Assembly (NCBI GenBank): GCA_030544215.1
Contig: JARZZO010000008.1
Span: forward strand, 22,026,614 to 22,090,613
Length of the DNA stretch: 64,000 nucleotides
Direction of reading: 5' to 3'
From: Zantedeschia hybrid cultivar
Lineage: Eukaryota; Streptophyta; Magnoliopsida; Alismatales; Araceae
The notes under the pieces are model-generated. The model saw nothing but the letters and a program-made list of their open reading frames with translations, made no database searches and was not told where the DNA came from. The position numbers and the translations under genes were made by a program. Shown piece after piece: positions 46,401 to 52,686 of the stretch (position 1 is its first letter; every line of letters begins with the position of its first letter).

Positions 46401-49370
46401 ATGTGGTGCTCGGAAGATCAAAGAGAACTTATTAGCTCTTGATTACAATCTAGGGACAAAAGAGCACTATGAATGTTCTTGAAGCACTGTACTCTTTTGG
46501 GCTTCAACCAAGTTTGGTGCTCAGGGAGCCTGTGGGTGGGGCCTGCACGCCCCCTCAATGGCTCCTAGTCTGTTATCTTTCTCCATGTGGTAGAAAGATA
46601 CCTGGTTGGAGGGTCCTACCAGCCTGTCCTCTATGTAATACAGTCTCTCTCCCTCTTCTATTTTTCTTCCTTTTTTTGAACTTCTTTTCTTGTGGTTTCT
46701 AATACAGTGTCTCTCCCTCTTCTATTTTTCTTCCTTTTTTTGGACTTCTTTTCTTTTGGTGCACAGGATTGAGATTGCAACCATACTGAATTGCCATTGT
46801 GGTGTGGTCGAAGGTGAAGTGTGTTGCATGCTTGCCTGCTCATGCGACAAGGTTTTGTGTTACTGCATTTTTTTCTTGGGTGGTGTTTATCTGCTTCTCT
46901 TTTATACTTGCTGATTCTCCTTTTTAAGCTCTTTCTGCATGTCATGGTACTGTCCTATGAAGGATATGGCCTTGATGGATGTTAGTTAAGGTCGTAAAAA
47001 AGGCCATAGTCACAAGATGGTCCATTAACCATTAGTATCTATATCCTTTAGTGAGCTTAGGTTGGGCCCACTCATGAGCCATTATGAATCCATCATGGAC
47101 ACAAGAAAAATCCAAATCCCTAATGGGTTTGGGTGAACCTGGTAAGGATCATAGGCGATACACAACCAGAAGCATGAAGCCATATGTGGTGGTCATAAGA
47201 TCAAAGAGAACTTATTAGCTCTTGATTACAATGGAGGGACGAGCACTATGAATGTTCTTGAAGATCTTGAAGGGCTTGAAACACTGTACACTTTTGGGGT
47301 TCAACGAAGTTTGGTGCTCAGGGAGCCTGTGGGTGGGGCCCGCACACCCCCTCAGTGGCTCCTAGTCTCTTATCTTTCTCTAGTGTGTTAGAAAGATGCC
47401 CGGTTGGAAGGTTCTAAGTTTAAACCTCCCCCTCCCCCCCAAAACAACCCACACACACACAAAGAACTGCTCACCTGTCAACTACTCACTTACTCCCCAT
47501 ACCTTTCCCCATACATATCAACTCTCTTTGCATTTCCCCACTATGCTTGATTCCGAAAAGCATTTTACCACTGGTAGCATCTATCAGTTTGTCACCCTGT
47601 GATTTGTGTGATGCGGACATTTCAACATGGACGTGCATCTTTGTAAAATTTTAAAATACGATACAGGGGCATGGGAAGTATTAAATATGCACCTGTATGT
47701 GTTTATAACTTTATACATTCATAAACTTATGTAAAATATAATAAAGATACATGAACTACTAGTTTGATTACCTAATGTTAGTATTCAAACAAGTATTTTT
47801 TTAAGAATTGTTCATGTGTTCACTTTGAGATACTAGTGTGTGACTTCATGTCATGTCCAAGTGTCTAAAGTACGTTTCAAATATAAATAGAAATGCCCAT
47901 AAAATCATGGGGAGCTAGGTGTCTAGGTGGGTTCTAATCTGCTCGGTATCCGGCACCTTCCCAGCATGCCACACAGGTGTACTGGCCGGGTATAAGGCAT
48001 GTGCCCAGGCCTGGCCTAGTTAAATAGAATTTGCTGGATCCTGTTCAGCATATTGCCACATCCCCAGCAAAACCCATCTCCATTTCTCTGCTCTCTTTCA
48101 AATGCCTGCAGCCGATCTGCCAAGTGAATGCCACTGCCATTTCCCCCCAGTGCTTCCACCACATCTGCAGACTGATGAAGGGGTAATGTCGAACTCTCTT
48201 CCCCATATTTGTGGCTCCCTCACTTTGTAACCCTCTCCCCATCTGCAGACTGATGAAGGGGTAATGTCGAACTCTCTTCCCCATATTTGTGGCTCCCTCA
48301 CTTTGTAACCCTCTCCCCTTCACCATCTTTGCCAAGCGATGCTGCACCATCAAAGCCCTCTTCTCTCTATCAGTGCTTTCAGTTGCTCTCTCTCTCTCTC
48401 TCTCTCTCTCCCCCTCCGCGCGCGCCCGCGTTGTGTATGTTTTTGGTTTTCAAAGGGGTGCCAAAGATGCTTATTAGCCCCATGAATGCTTTGTACCTTG
48501 ACAGTTATGCGGTCAAGATAATTGTCACCATACCAGCTGCCTACTCAAGCCCCCCTCCAATGTTCCTTGTACTTGCCCACTAACTGGGATTGCAATCATT
48601 CTGACTTAATGTTGGGTGGGGGGAAGGGGTCCGTCTGCTGTCAAAGCTTGTGTAGTCGGGCATTTTTTGCCTGCACAGGTCTGATGCTTCTGTTTTTTTT
48701 CTTCTAAAAGCTCTTTCTGCACTTCATGGTAATAGCCTCTGTCATTTTGTCCAAGGTAGGAGGACTTTTCTCCTTGATCCAAGGGATGGTGGGTTCACTT
48801 CATTTCTGGTCATTTCTTTGGCTTTTTGGCTGAATCTGGACAGAAATCTGGACAGTACACTTTACTGTATGAAAGGTATACAAAGGGCAAAGATGCAGAC
48901 GACCCAATCCTCCACACCCTCCCCCCCCACCCCCCCAAAAAAAGGCGCGTATCAACTCTCGCTGCAGTCAACCGTATGCATAAAACTCAAAAGCACGCTC
49001 CTTAGAATTTTTGAAGGCTTTTCCTCATTTGAATTCCTGCATTTGCTTGTTTAACCCTAGGCTTCTGATCTGATCTAACTAATCAATGTGTCTATTGCGA
49101 CAGGGCTATGTAGCCAAAGGCAATAAAATTCATTACTCTGGGCCACTCTTACGCCCATCTGGCAAGGGAAACGTTGATCAAATGCTGAAGGATCACGATC
49201 GTCAGATCCAGGAGGTCTTCCGTCGTGCTCGTTTTGACAAGTCAAAAGCTAGAAAAGTCCAGGTCGAAGGGAAACAGGTTGGTAGCAAGCCGTACGAACA
49301 AGGCGCCCCTATATTTCCCTCCGGTCGGATAGGAGCTCCATTGTTTCCTTCTAGTCGAGGGGCAGCATAG
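14628..49370 (+). CDS. CDK-related Ser/Thr protein kinase (At1g54610/IBS1-like), 8 exons over 34.7 kb
   Basis: Exons: 14628-15101, 15839-16123, 16433-16750, 27260-27487, 31596-31696, 39159-39273, 43187-43651 and 49104-49370. They join in frame to 750 aa, and every intron is GT-AG. The N-terminus MGCVCCKP suits N-myristoylation at G2 and palmitoylation of Cys 3, 5 and 6, so membrane attachment is likely. The kinase domain starts near residue 156: GQGTYS loop 160-165, K182, PESVRFMARE helix with E200, HRD 275-277, DFG 295-297, and a TSRVVTLWYRPPE activation segment at 311-323. All catalytic residues are present. A long basic, low-complexity C-terminal tail follows. The family phosphorylates Ser/Thr; its cyclin partners and substrates are poorly known. 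The start has a strong context (A at -3, G at +4). Confidence 0.93.
14865..14954 (+). repeat. 45-bp in-frame tandem duplication in exon 1
   Basis: Two adjacent copies (14865-14909 and 14910-14954) encode GQDLERKRERQGYAH and GQDLERRRERQAYHY, residues 80-94 and 95-109. The few differences are partly conservative changes, so the duplication is not brand new. Confidence 0.85.
15102..15838 (+). other. Intron 1 of kinase gene
   Basis: 737 bp, GT...AG with the acceptor TGATGCAG. AT-rich; no inserted element recognised. Confidence 0.8.
15839..16123 (+). CDS. Kinase gene exon 2 (residues 159-253)
   Basis: Kinase N-lobe: glycine loop, VALKK lysine, C-helix, and the RMSCSLYLVFEYM hinge region. Phase 0 at both ends. 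Confidence 0.93.
16124..16432 (+). other. Intron 2 of kinase gene
   Basis: 309 bp with a strong T-rich tract before the acceptor TTTTCCAG. No inserted element seen. Confidence 0.8.
16433..16750 (+). CDS. Kinase gene exon 3 (residues 254-359)
   Basis: Catalytic loop HRDIKGSN, DFGLA, activation segment, and WYRPPELLLG. The exon ends at GRTE, the conserved position of this intron in the family as recalled. Donor GAG|GTATTT. Confidence 0.94.
16751..18112 (+). other. Intron 3, first part, nothing recognised
   Basis: AT-rich intron sequence without a recognisable element or conserved frame. Confidence 0.5.
18113..18364 (+). pseudogene. Ty3/gypsy integrase C-terminal remnant
   Basis: One open frame of about 83 codons reads FKKGDLVMVKQ, then IGPFIVSKICEGGTYKLVDE and a VNGRHMKLYHAPE ending. 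This is the chromodomain-less GPY/F module that closes gypsy integrases. The catalytic core is missing upstream, so only the tail of a plus-strand element survives within intron 3. The LTR-like block starting at about 20009 may be its 3' LTR. Confidence 0.78.
18422..19160 (+). repeat. Degenerate 43-bp tandem repeats framed by a duplicated ~100-bp block
   Basis: From about 18521 to 18965 a unit resembling TGGCTACCTAGAGCCTTTAT recurs about every 43 bp (18531, 18574, 18617, 18659, about 18702 and on), about ten decayed copies. The blocks 18422-18520 and about 19068-19160 share a CGACGGACT(T/C)AATTG...GGCT(G/A)AG motif order. The region lies between the integrase tail and the LTR-like sequence, where Tat and Athila elements often carry tandem repeats. 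Confidence 0.7.
19161..20008 (+). other. Probable retroelement 3' spacer, no gene recognised
   Basis: Short frames (for example 19126-19428) show no family resemblance. Position suggests non-coding sequence between pol and the 3' LTR of the decayed gypsy element. Confidence 0.4.
20009..22600 (+). repeat. LTR-like sequence, plus orientation (family shared with 35290 and an inverted copy)
   Basis: The first several hundred bases align by eye with the block from 35290: both begin TGTTTGGA and share GGAGTCCG...CTTCGGATCAGGCGAAGATC and ACCTCGGTCAGTGTTAATTACGTCGAG. Farther in are clusters of CCACCGGT/ACCGGTGG, homopolymer runs, and a tail rich in TTGGGCC. The start TG is plausible, but the right border and a target duplication were not found, so the limits are approximate. 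Confidence 0.6.
21829..21869 (+). repeat. Homopolymer block C26 T15
   Basis: 26 consecutive C followed by 15 T inside the LTR-like sequence. Length accuracy of such runs in an assembly is doubtful. Confidence 0.85.
22850..23760 (+). repeat. Degenerate ~305-bp tandem repeat, about 3 copies
   Basis: The string TTTTAAGTGTCG preceded by a GAAGCTGAA-like or AAAGCTGAAA-like motif recurs at 22918 and 23224, 306 bp apart. A third, more decayed copy starts near 23482 (GTGCATCTAAAAAACTAGAG). Shared internal motifs include CCGAACATT/CCAAACATT followed by GAGGTCCCC. Non-coding. Confidence 0.65.
23770..25640 (-). repeat. Inverted LTR-like copy (same family as 20009-22600)
   Basis: Reverse complement of 25380-25600 gives CCCTCAAGGAGTC...GGATCAGGC...TGACCTTAGTCAGTGTTAATTACGTCA and TGATGCCCTTTAGA, matching the start of the LTR-like sequences at 20009 and 35290. 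ACCGGT palindrome clusters at 24000-24245 and a TATTTATAG motif (minus strand, near 24445) fall about where they do in the other copies. Borders are approximate. Confidence 0.6.
24640..24880 (+). repeat. Degenerate ~45-50-bp tandem repeat
   Basis: A motif like ATGGTTCATTCATATTGTTT followed by GAATGAC recurs four to five times with decay. It lies inside the inverted LTR-like copy. Confidence 0.55.
25645..26060 (+). pseudogene. LINE (non-LTR) ORF2 C-terminal remnant, zf-RVT region
   Basis: Conceptual pieces in shifting frames read PLKVKVPLWRISHGRLPT, then CYLCSLDN...HCEFTWEVW, then WLVLHAALWVLWGKRNR and VCDRVRETA. This is the zinc-binding domain found after the reverse transcriptase of plant L1-like LINEs (PF13966 type). 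At least two frameshifts separate the pieces. No poly(A) tail is evident. Confidence 0.72.
26085..26300 (-). mobile_element. Possible tRNA-derived SINE fragment
   Basis: On the minus strand a GAGGTCATGGTATCGACTGCC string resembles a decayed RNA polymerase III B box with the usual GAGGTCATGG lead of plant SINEs, preceded by AGAGTTGG where an A box could be. No tail or duplication was found. Confidence 0.3.
26301..27259 (+). other. Intron 3, last part, AT-rich
   Basis: No element recognised. It ends with the acceptor CACTCGTAG before exon 4. Confidence 0.5.
27260..27487 (+). CDS. Kinase gene exon 4 (residues 360-435)
   Basis: Kinase C-lobe starting VEQLHKIFKLCGSPSEDYW and ending ALKSE, matching the family's conserved CDK insert region. 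Phase 0 both ends; 10,509 bp from exon 3. Confidence 0.93.
27488..28780 (+). other. Intron 4, first part, nothing recognised
   Basis: T-rich sequence with a short imperfect duplication near 27610-27690 (GTTTGTGCTTTG twice). No coding remnant identified. Confidence 0.4.
28781..28990. repeat. GGCCCA-rich block, possible LTR fragment
   Basis: Five to six AGGCCCA(T/C) motifs occur within about 150 bp, a composition common in monocot LTRs. No borders were found. Confidence 0.3.
29820..30410. repeat. GCCTAGG-rich imperfect inverted repeat, MITE-like
   Basis: The left flank carries CTGCCTAGGCGCCTAGGCTG; the right flank carries CACCTAGGCAGTCAGCCTAGGCAG and CTGCCTAGGTG. The pairing arms suggest a foldback element, but no target duplication was identified. 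Confidence 0.4.
30411..30705. mobile_element. MITE-like element adjoining the GCCTAGG block
   Basis: The left end GGTGTATTGTAAAA and the right end reverse complement GATGCATCGTAAAA are similar. The interior has complementary GTGATTTT/AAAATCAC stretches. No clear target duplication. Confidence 0.4.
31003..31473. mobile_element. hAT-type MITE with perfect 18-bp TIRs and 8-bp target duplication
   Basis: 31003-31020 (CATAGTTGTCAATCCCGT) and 31456-31473 are exact inverted repeats. Bases 30995-31002 and 31474-31481 are both ATCTCATA. The interior is filled with degenerate CCCGGTCTGTCC-type direct repeats on the left and the complementary GGGAC sequence on the right. 471 bp, non-coding. Confidence 0.92.
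31596..31696 (+). CDS. Kinase gene exon 5 (residues 436-469)
   Basis: Encodes FFATKPLACDPSSLPKYPPS and DEEAR, the end of the kinase domain and the conserved basic linker. Ends in phase 2 (AG|GTCCGT) and is completed by one base of exon 6. Confidence 0.92.
31697..32149 (+). other. Intron 5, first part, nothing recognised
   Basis: AT-rich with no recognisable element. Confidence 0.4.
32150..32275 (+). mobile_element. SINE body fragment
   Basis: Contains GCAGGGGTAAGGCTGTGTACA and later AGCCTTGTGGCACTGGGCTGCCC, the typical order of plant Au-like SINE bodies (GTAAGGCTGCGTACA ... GCCTTGTGCACTGGG). The polymerase III promoter end and the tail are not recognisable. Confidence 0.5.
32276..33430 (+). 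other. Intron 5 segment without gene
   Basis: Includes a (GT)n(GA)n microsatellite near 32811-32834 and a short direct duplication of GGCCTCCATGGTGGACTGC just after it. Otherwise featureless. Confidence 0.45.
33690..34713 (+). pseudogene. 3-ketoacyl-CoA synthase (KCS) pseudogene inside the MULE
   Basis: Broken frames recall plant KCS (FAE1-type condensing enzymes of very-long-chain fatty acid synthesis) in the right order: LKSSLSDKTCA; DAQEHMFAAM; SECIDAIVLSCCTFSPSPSL; VGMGCK around the catalytic cysteine; YSGDNRSMLITN; RTHHG; AYQEDTSSNVGI; LLASNYAF; PCVPNFTTLIEHVCI and GGKAVI. Stops and frameshifts occur throughout (for example before AD near 33777 and before YSG near 34080). The catalytic histidine expected in the HAGG motif reads CIPMGG, so it is lost. 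Not functional. No intron is visible, and many KCS genes lack introns. Confidence 0.75.
34711..34900 (+). repeat. Degenerate short tandem repeat after the KCS copy
   Basis: (G/A)TTGAAGAGAGTGGC with a following CTACCGACC-like string recurs about four times at 43-66-bp spacing. Confidence 0.5.
35133..35289 (+). other. Intron 5 spacer
   Basis: Short AT-rich stretch between the MULE and the LTR-like block. Nothing recognised. Confidence 0.4.
35290..37100 (+). repeat. LTR-like sequence, third copy of the 20009 family
   Basis: It begins TGTTTGGACC and follows the 20009 copy through GGAGTCCGAGGCTTCGGATC, GGTCAGTGTTAATTACGTCG, GGTGAGGCCAA, a GTCTTATCCC..TTTATAGGC region and the ACCGGT clusters (36860-37085). 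Same orientation as the host gene and the 20009 copy. The right border is not resolved, so whether it is a solo LTR is open. Confidence 0.6.
37101..37856. repeat. GATCGG-rich segments and (GAA)n microsatellites
   Basis: GAA repeats run at 37277-37320 and 37404-37436. The flanking stretches 37085-37260 and 37680-37780 are dense in GGATTGG/GATCGG/CCGATCC motifs on both strands and could be arms of a decayed foldback element. No gene. Confidence 0.45.
37857..38598 (+). repeat. Possible LTR fragment ending before a tRNA-iMet-like primer site
   Basis: The stretch ends ...GACTGTGACA, followed by GT and then TGGTATCAAAAAGC. That resembles the very common LTR end plus TGGTATCAGAGC primer site complementary to initiator tRNA-Met. 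The left border is a guess. A TATA-like GGTTATAGGC lies at about 38258. Confidence 0.35.
38601..38612 (+). other. Primer binding site-like sequence (tRNA-iMet)
   Basis: TGGTATCA matches the first eight bases of the iMet primer site; the next bases diverge. Confidence 0.35.
38613..39158 (+). other. Intron 5, last part, nothing recognised
   Basis: Non-coding, ending with the acceptor GTTCACAG before exon 6. Confidence 0.4.
39159..39273 (+). CDS. Kinase gene exon 6 (residues 469-507)
   Basis: Completes the AGG codon, then encodes GRGQRPDIERKAPRESRA and PAPDANAEL, the conserved tail motif of the family (APEANAEL in Arabidopsis relatives as recalled). Ends in phase 0 at CAG|GTAAAA. Confidence 0.9.
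39274..40540 (+). other. Intron 6, first part, nothing recognised
   Basis: AT-rich. A decayed GCGTCCAACTCTTAACC string near 40490 resembles the repeat that follows. Confidence 0.4.
40541..40952 (+). repeat. Perfect 206-bp tandem duplication
   Basis: 40541-40746 and 40747-40952 appear identical base for base, each from CGTATTGACTATAAG to AGAGCATCCAA. It is either a very recent duplication or an assembly artefact. Confidence 0.88.
40953..41650 (+). other. Intron 6 segment with decayed direct repeats
   Basis: Related ~120-bp blocks start near 41039 (TACTGAATCAAACCACCAACC) and 41268 (TACTAAATCGAACGACTAACC). No gene. Confidence 0.45.
41651..41902. mobile_element. Foldback (inverted-repeat) element
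   Basis: Left arm 41651-41701 (CCAATATGAGACTAATCTGG...) pairs with right arm 41851-41902 (reverse complement CCAATATAAAGACTAATCTAC...) over about 50 bp with few mismatches. Between them a ~30-bp unit, AGCCTGTAGTGACC.AGTCACG, is duplicated and itself contains the palindrome GTGACC(C/T)AGTCAC. Confidence 0.65.
41903..42458 (+). other. Intron 6 segment
   Basis: A decayed relative of the preceding foldback arm lies near 42160-42220 (GTCTTGGGGCTAGGGAGGGATG). Otherwise featureless. Confidence 0.4.
42459..42487 (+). pseudogene. Fragment like the 3' half of organellar trnI-GAU
   Basis: 29 bases running from GCGAGGTCTCTGG into GGTTCAAGTCCAGGATGG match, as recalled, the variable loop and T-arm of plastid tRNA-Ile(GAU). 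The acceptor and D-arm are absent. It could be a plastid-DNA insert or part of a tRNA-derived repeat. Confidence 0.4.
42488..43186 (+). other. Intron 6, last part
   Basis: Contains a C8 run near 42657 and T-rich tracts. Ends with the acceptor TAATACAG. Confidence 0.4.
43187..43651 (+). CDS. Kinase gene exon 7 (residues 508-662)
   Basis: Polar, Ser/Lys/Glu-rich tail with NLSALAGLMEARR. Donor TTG|GTGAGT, phase 0. No domain beyond the family's low-complexity C-terminal region. Confidence 0.9.
43652..44824 (+). other. Intron 7, first part
   Basis: The exon 7 frame stays open 112 codons into the intron, to a stop at 43988-43990. After that, 44000-44520 is a field of loosely repeated GGTATTTTGG/TTTGGTCATTTTGG strings. 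No gene. Confidence 0.5.
44825..45197. mobile_element. Foldback MITE with GAGTAAYACTTGCTGCACC ends
   Basis: The left end GAGTAACACTTGCTGCACC and the reverse complement of the right end GAGTAATACTTGCTGCACC pair. The arms stay alignable almost to the centre (CCTACCATGCTCCGCATG versus CCCACCATGCCCCACATG). The sequence CCAAGGT flanks both sides (44818-44824, 45198-45204), a likely 7-bp target duplication. Confidence 0.75.
45205..46164 (+). other. Intron 7 segment, nothing recognised
   Basis: Non-coding, no repeat border found. Confidence 0.4.
46165..47415 (+). repeat. Pair of ~460-bp direct repeats about 780 bp apart
   Basis: 46165-46620 and about 46945-47415 align along their length (AGGCCAT, ATCCATTAACCATTA, TATATCCTTTAGTGAGCT, CACAAGAAAAATCCAAATCC, CAAAGAGAACTTATTAGCTC, GGTGCTCAGGGAGCCTGTGG). 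Between them, 46638-46755 is a ~58-bp tandem duplication (AATACAGTGTCTCTCCCTC and following). They may be LTR or other element fragments; no coding sequence was seen. Confidence 0.7.
47416..48162 (+). other. Intron 7 segment, nothing recognised
   Basis: No element or coding remnant identified. Confidence 0.4.
48163..48318 (+). repeat. Perfect 78-bp tandem duplication
   Basis: 48163-48240 and 48241-48318 are identical, each from ATCTGCAGACTG to CCCTCTCCCC. A (CT)n run and a GCGCGCGCCCGCG string follow at 48389-48430. Confidence 0.9.
48319..49103 (+). other. Intron 7, last part
   Basis: Holds the (CT)n microsatellite at about 48389-48412 and a C-rich/A-rich junction near 48920. Ends with the acceptor TTGCGACAG. 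Confidence 0.45.
49104..49370 (+). CDS. Kinase gene exon 8 (residues 663-750 and stop)
   Basis: Starts GYVAKGNKIHYSGPLLRPSG and includes HDRQIQEVFRRARFDK, both family-conserved C-terminal motifs. TAG stop at 49368-49370. Confidence 0.92.
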   Translation, partial: GYVAKGNKIHYSGPLLRPSGKGNVDQMLKDHDRQIQEVFRRARFDKSKARKVQVEGKQVGSKPYEQGAPIFPSGRIGAPLFPSSRGAA

Positions 49371-49834
49371 GCGTTGTCAAGGAGCGTTGGTAGGGAAGGC
49401 AAACTGCAATTGTGGTGGTAGTCTGTGAATTTGCTAGAGTTGGCATTAAGTTATTCTGTATAGAGTTGAAATTGGGAATGATCATGAAATCCACCCATTT
49501 GAGCACGACACCCTCTCTCTCTCTCTCTCTCTCTGCGCACCAACCTCCATATCTCCGTTGAGAAGTTCTATCGGCACCAGTGCCTTGTCAAATTGTGAGT
49601 GGTCCACTTGGCACCGCTGACAAGTGGGAATCAAGGGGGGCGGCTTGTTAGTATTTTGATGGGTAGTATGCGTATGTGTTTCGTCTTCTTGTGGGATTTT
49701 TGTATATATTCCTCTATCGTATTTTATGTATATCGCTAGCCCCCGCATATTGTTATAAATACATCCGACGTCTTTCGAACAGTTGCAGTTATATTTAATT
49801 TCAACTGAATATATCATACAGATTTGGATACCTT

Positions 49835-49879
<45 letters not shown>

Positions 49880-50432
49880 TTAAACTCATCATGCTTCTGC
49901 ATATATATTCTTGAATTCGTTAGAATTTGTCCAATCATATTCTAGTGGATTATATGATAGTTTGATGGAGAGGTATAATTGTAATGTTCTTTAAGATGTT
50001 AAAGATAGTTATAATAGTATGTAGGGATCTGGGGTACGCATATGCATATGGTAATTCATAGGGATATATAAAAACATTTTTTTGGTCTTTACGAGTAGGC
50101 TTGAAATGGGGATGTGATGAAAGGCAGCAATACTGGTCCCCGGAACTCTAAACGTAGGCGGTAGAGAACGGACGCTCGGTCATCTCTGCCCGGTAGAGCT
50201 GCTTGCTGGGCTTGCGTTTAAGCCAGCAGCGTTGGCATCGCCAACATCACAACTCTAATGCGAAGGCGTGCATGAGCCTTCGACCGGGTGGCCATGGTAT
50301 CTGGCAAGTGGCATCCAATTTATTGCCGTGGTTGGCTTTGGAATTGTGACACCTGCTAGGGTGGCTATGTGCACTGGTTGGGTTCCCACGACCACGAGAG
50401 GCTTGCTGTCTGCTGCTTCGTCCCCGTGTTGC
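49371..50432 (+). other. 3' UTR of the kinase gene and intergenic sequence
   Basis: Includes (CT)n near 49513-49534 and a (TA)n run at 49838-49877. Several AATAAA-like strings are possible, but no poly(A) site can be chosen. No gene. Confidence 0.5.
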
Positions 50433-51816
50433 CGCTGGATTGGTATTGGTAGACACCTGGTTCCTTTTAAGAGACTAAGTCGCCCTTTGAGAAGTCTGGA
50501 TTTTTCCACCATGGAACGCAATCCCAGCGCTGAAATGATTCAGTTAAATTCGCGAGGAAATATCCTGGGGCTTCAATAATGAGAGTGACAGGCTGCTACA
50601 TTCAAAATCGAGTATGGTGACCTGCAAGTCCGCCTACAAGCTTTTCACAGAACTGCCAACCAATTGCGTAGGACACCAGCCCAAACCACCTTGGCAATCT
50701 ATCTGGTCATGGCCAGCAGGCAATGAAAATAGGATGCTTCTATGGACAATCTCTTCCAACTGCCTTACCACCTCTACCTTCCTCACTAAACGACACATTC
50801 TTAACAGCGACACCTGCCAGATTGCTTCGTCAGGCAAGAAGACACGCATCACATCTTCTTCCTTGGTTCAGGCACGGATACCTTATGGAAACTTACTGCT
50901 CAATGGCTGGGCTGGGAATCGGCTCCAACTAACATCAACCAACTATTTTCAAAAGCTACTCCCACGAAGAGAAAAGAGGCAGGTAACATTTACAGAGCAT
51001 CCCTTTCTAGTTATATGTTCTATGGAGTTGGTGGAAAAGGAGGAACAATATGTTATTCCAAAACTTAAGGGCGAGTCAAACCAAATTCTATTAGAGGTTC
51101 GCACGGAATGCGTGGCCTGCCGCCTTCCTGGAAGCTTAACTTTGAAGAGCTTCACTCCCAACCTGCGTCCAACAACCTATACGCCGGCGGGGACTCCTGA
51201 ATTCCAAGATTAGTCTCACACTGGAAACTTGGTTGAAAAGGAAACCACCTGACCTTGGATGGATCAAGATCAATTTTGATGGCGCCCACGGTCCACAAAA
51301 TGAGTTATCTGGGGTTGGCTATATCATCAGAGACAGCAAACGTGTTATTCTCAAGAAAGTGTCATTGATGCTGAAGCCCGAGGAATGCGGGAAGGCATCA
51401 AAGCGGGGCTGAGAATTGAAAAGTGAAAACCGCAACATCATTGTGGCAGGCGACTCAAGGGATCGCATTGACATGGCCACCGGAACATCTGAAACGGACT
51501 GGCTAGTCTATGACTGGACCTTCGGTACCTATACCCTACTCAACCACATCCAATCAGTGCAAGTAATAAGAGAAACTAACCAAATAGCAAATTGGCTGGG
51601 AATCCAGGCTAGAACTACTGGTACCTCACAGCACTAGTCTGATCAATTCCCGCAGGAACTCCTTCGACTTAATGTTGATGAAGACATGGGGGCTAGGCAT
51701 TATCTAAGGAGTTATAGTTTCTATCTTTATTACCCAAAAAAAAAAAAAAAGGAAGTTTGGATTGGTATTGGTAGACACCTGCTTCGTTTTAAGAAGACCA
51801 AGTCGCCCTTCAGACA
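50433..51816 (+). repeat. ~57-bp direct repeats bracketing a LINE remnant
   Basis: 50433-50490 and 51759-51816 share TGGATTGGTATTGGTAGACA and then AAGTCGCCCTT with about 85% identity. The LINE piece and its poly(A) lie between them. Confidence 0.75.
50590..51752 (+). pseudogene. LINE ORF2 3' remnant (zf-RVT plus RNase H-like) with poly(A)
   Basis: Pieces read KSAYKLF, then NRMLLWTISSNCL, FLTKRHILNSDTC (the zinc-binding zf-RVT region), then WIKINFDGAHG and GVGYIIRDS, and AGDSRDRI and VIRETNQIANWLG, which follow the plant LINE RNase H-like domain (RVT_3 type). Frameshifts and stops break it. An A15 tract at about 51738-51752 is the expected LINE tail and fixes the plus orientation. The reverse transcriptase core is missing, consistent with 5' truncation on insertion. 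Confidence 0.78.
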
Positions 51817-52237
51817 TAACCAAAAGATAGCCCGCATGCAATGCAGGAAGCAGGCAGCTTGCGTCTTAGGATTCAATTTTTGATTTTTTATATTTTTTTG
51901 GATCATTCGATTAGAAATCAGATTGTACGACTATATAAGACATCATGGGCCCACTAATTTTTTTTGATTTTTTAATTAAAAACCCCGATAACCAGTAAAA
52001 TATTGGCTACTGGCGCAACAAGTAATACTCTTGTAGAAATAAGTACTATCGATTGAGATTTGAAAGGTCAAATATTAGATTCTATATTTTCTTTGGAGGA
52101 TAAACAATATCTAAAGTATTGTTTATTTCTTCTGTGTAGATAGTATATGATAACAAATTAGGGATTAAAATTATGGTATTATTCCACTCTCGATGACTAA
52201 GGATGTCAATGGTCACCAGTGACCCGATTATCCAACA
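51817..52237. other. Intergenic
   Basis: A GCGCAACAAGTAATACTCTTG string near 52013 resembles the end of the 44825-45197 MITE family. No gene. Confidence 0.4.
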
Positions 52238-52519
52238 GCATTTTTAAAACCCGACCGGACCAGTCGCTTAACCGCTAAAAAGGCCAAACCAGAAGCTTTT
52301 CCGGTCCTCTCAAAAAGTCACCATCTTTAAAAAACCAGGAGAACCAACTAATAATGGACTAGTTTAATCCAATCACGTGAAAATCTACCGGTTCAAAGTC
52401 CAATGCTATTGTTTCTTTGACAACATGTCACCTGAAATGATTCAGTTTTAATTTAAGACTATTAATTATACATAACATATGCACAAGAGTTTTGTGATAG
52501 AAAATAGATGTAAATATCC

Positions 52520-52563
<44 letters not shown>

Positions 52564-52678
52564 ATGATTTAATTAAATAATGCGGTTTGGTCGAAATAAT
52601 GATTTTAAGTAATTGGTTCAAATTAGACCTGATCAAAGGATCTCGAGGTCAATGTCCGGTTCGATTTAGAAAACATGG
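52238..52678. mobile_element. Probable hAT-type MITE
   Basis: The left end GCATTTTTAAAACCCGACCGGAC and the reverse-complemented right end CCATGTTTTCTAAATCGAACC are related. The flanks ATCCAACA (52230-52237) and ATCCAACC (52679-52686) match at 7 of 8. A (TA)n run at 52523-52558 lies inside. Confidence 0.5.
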
Positions 52679-52686
52679 ATCCAACC

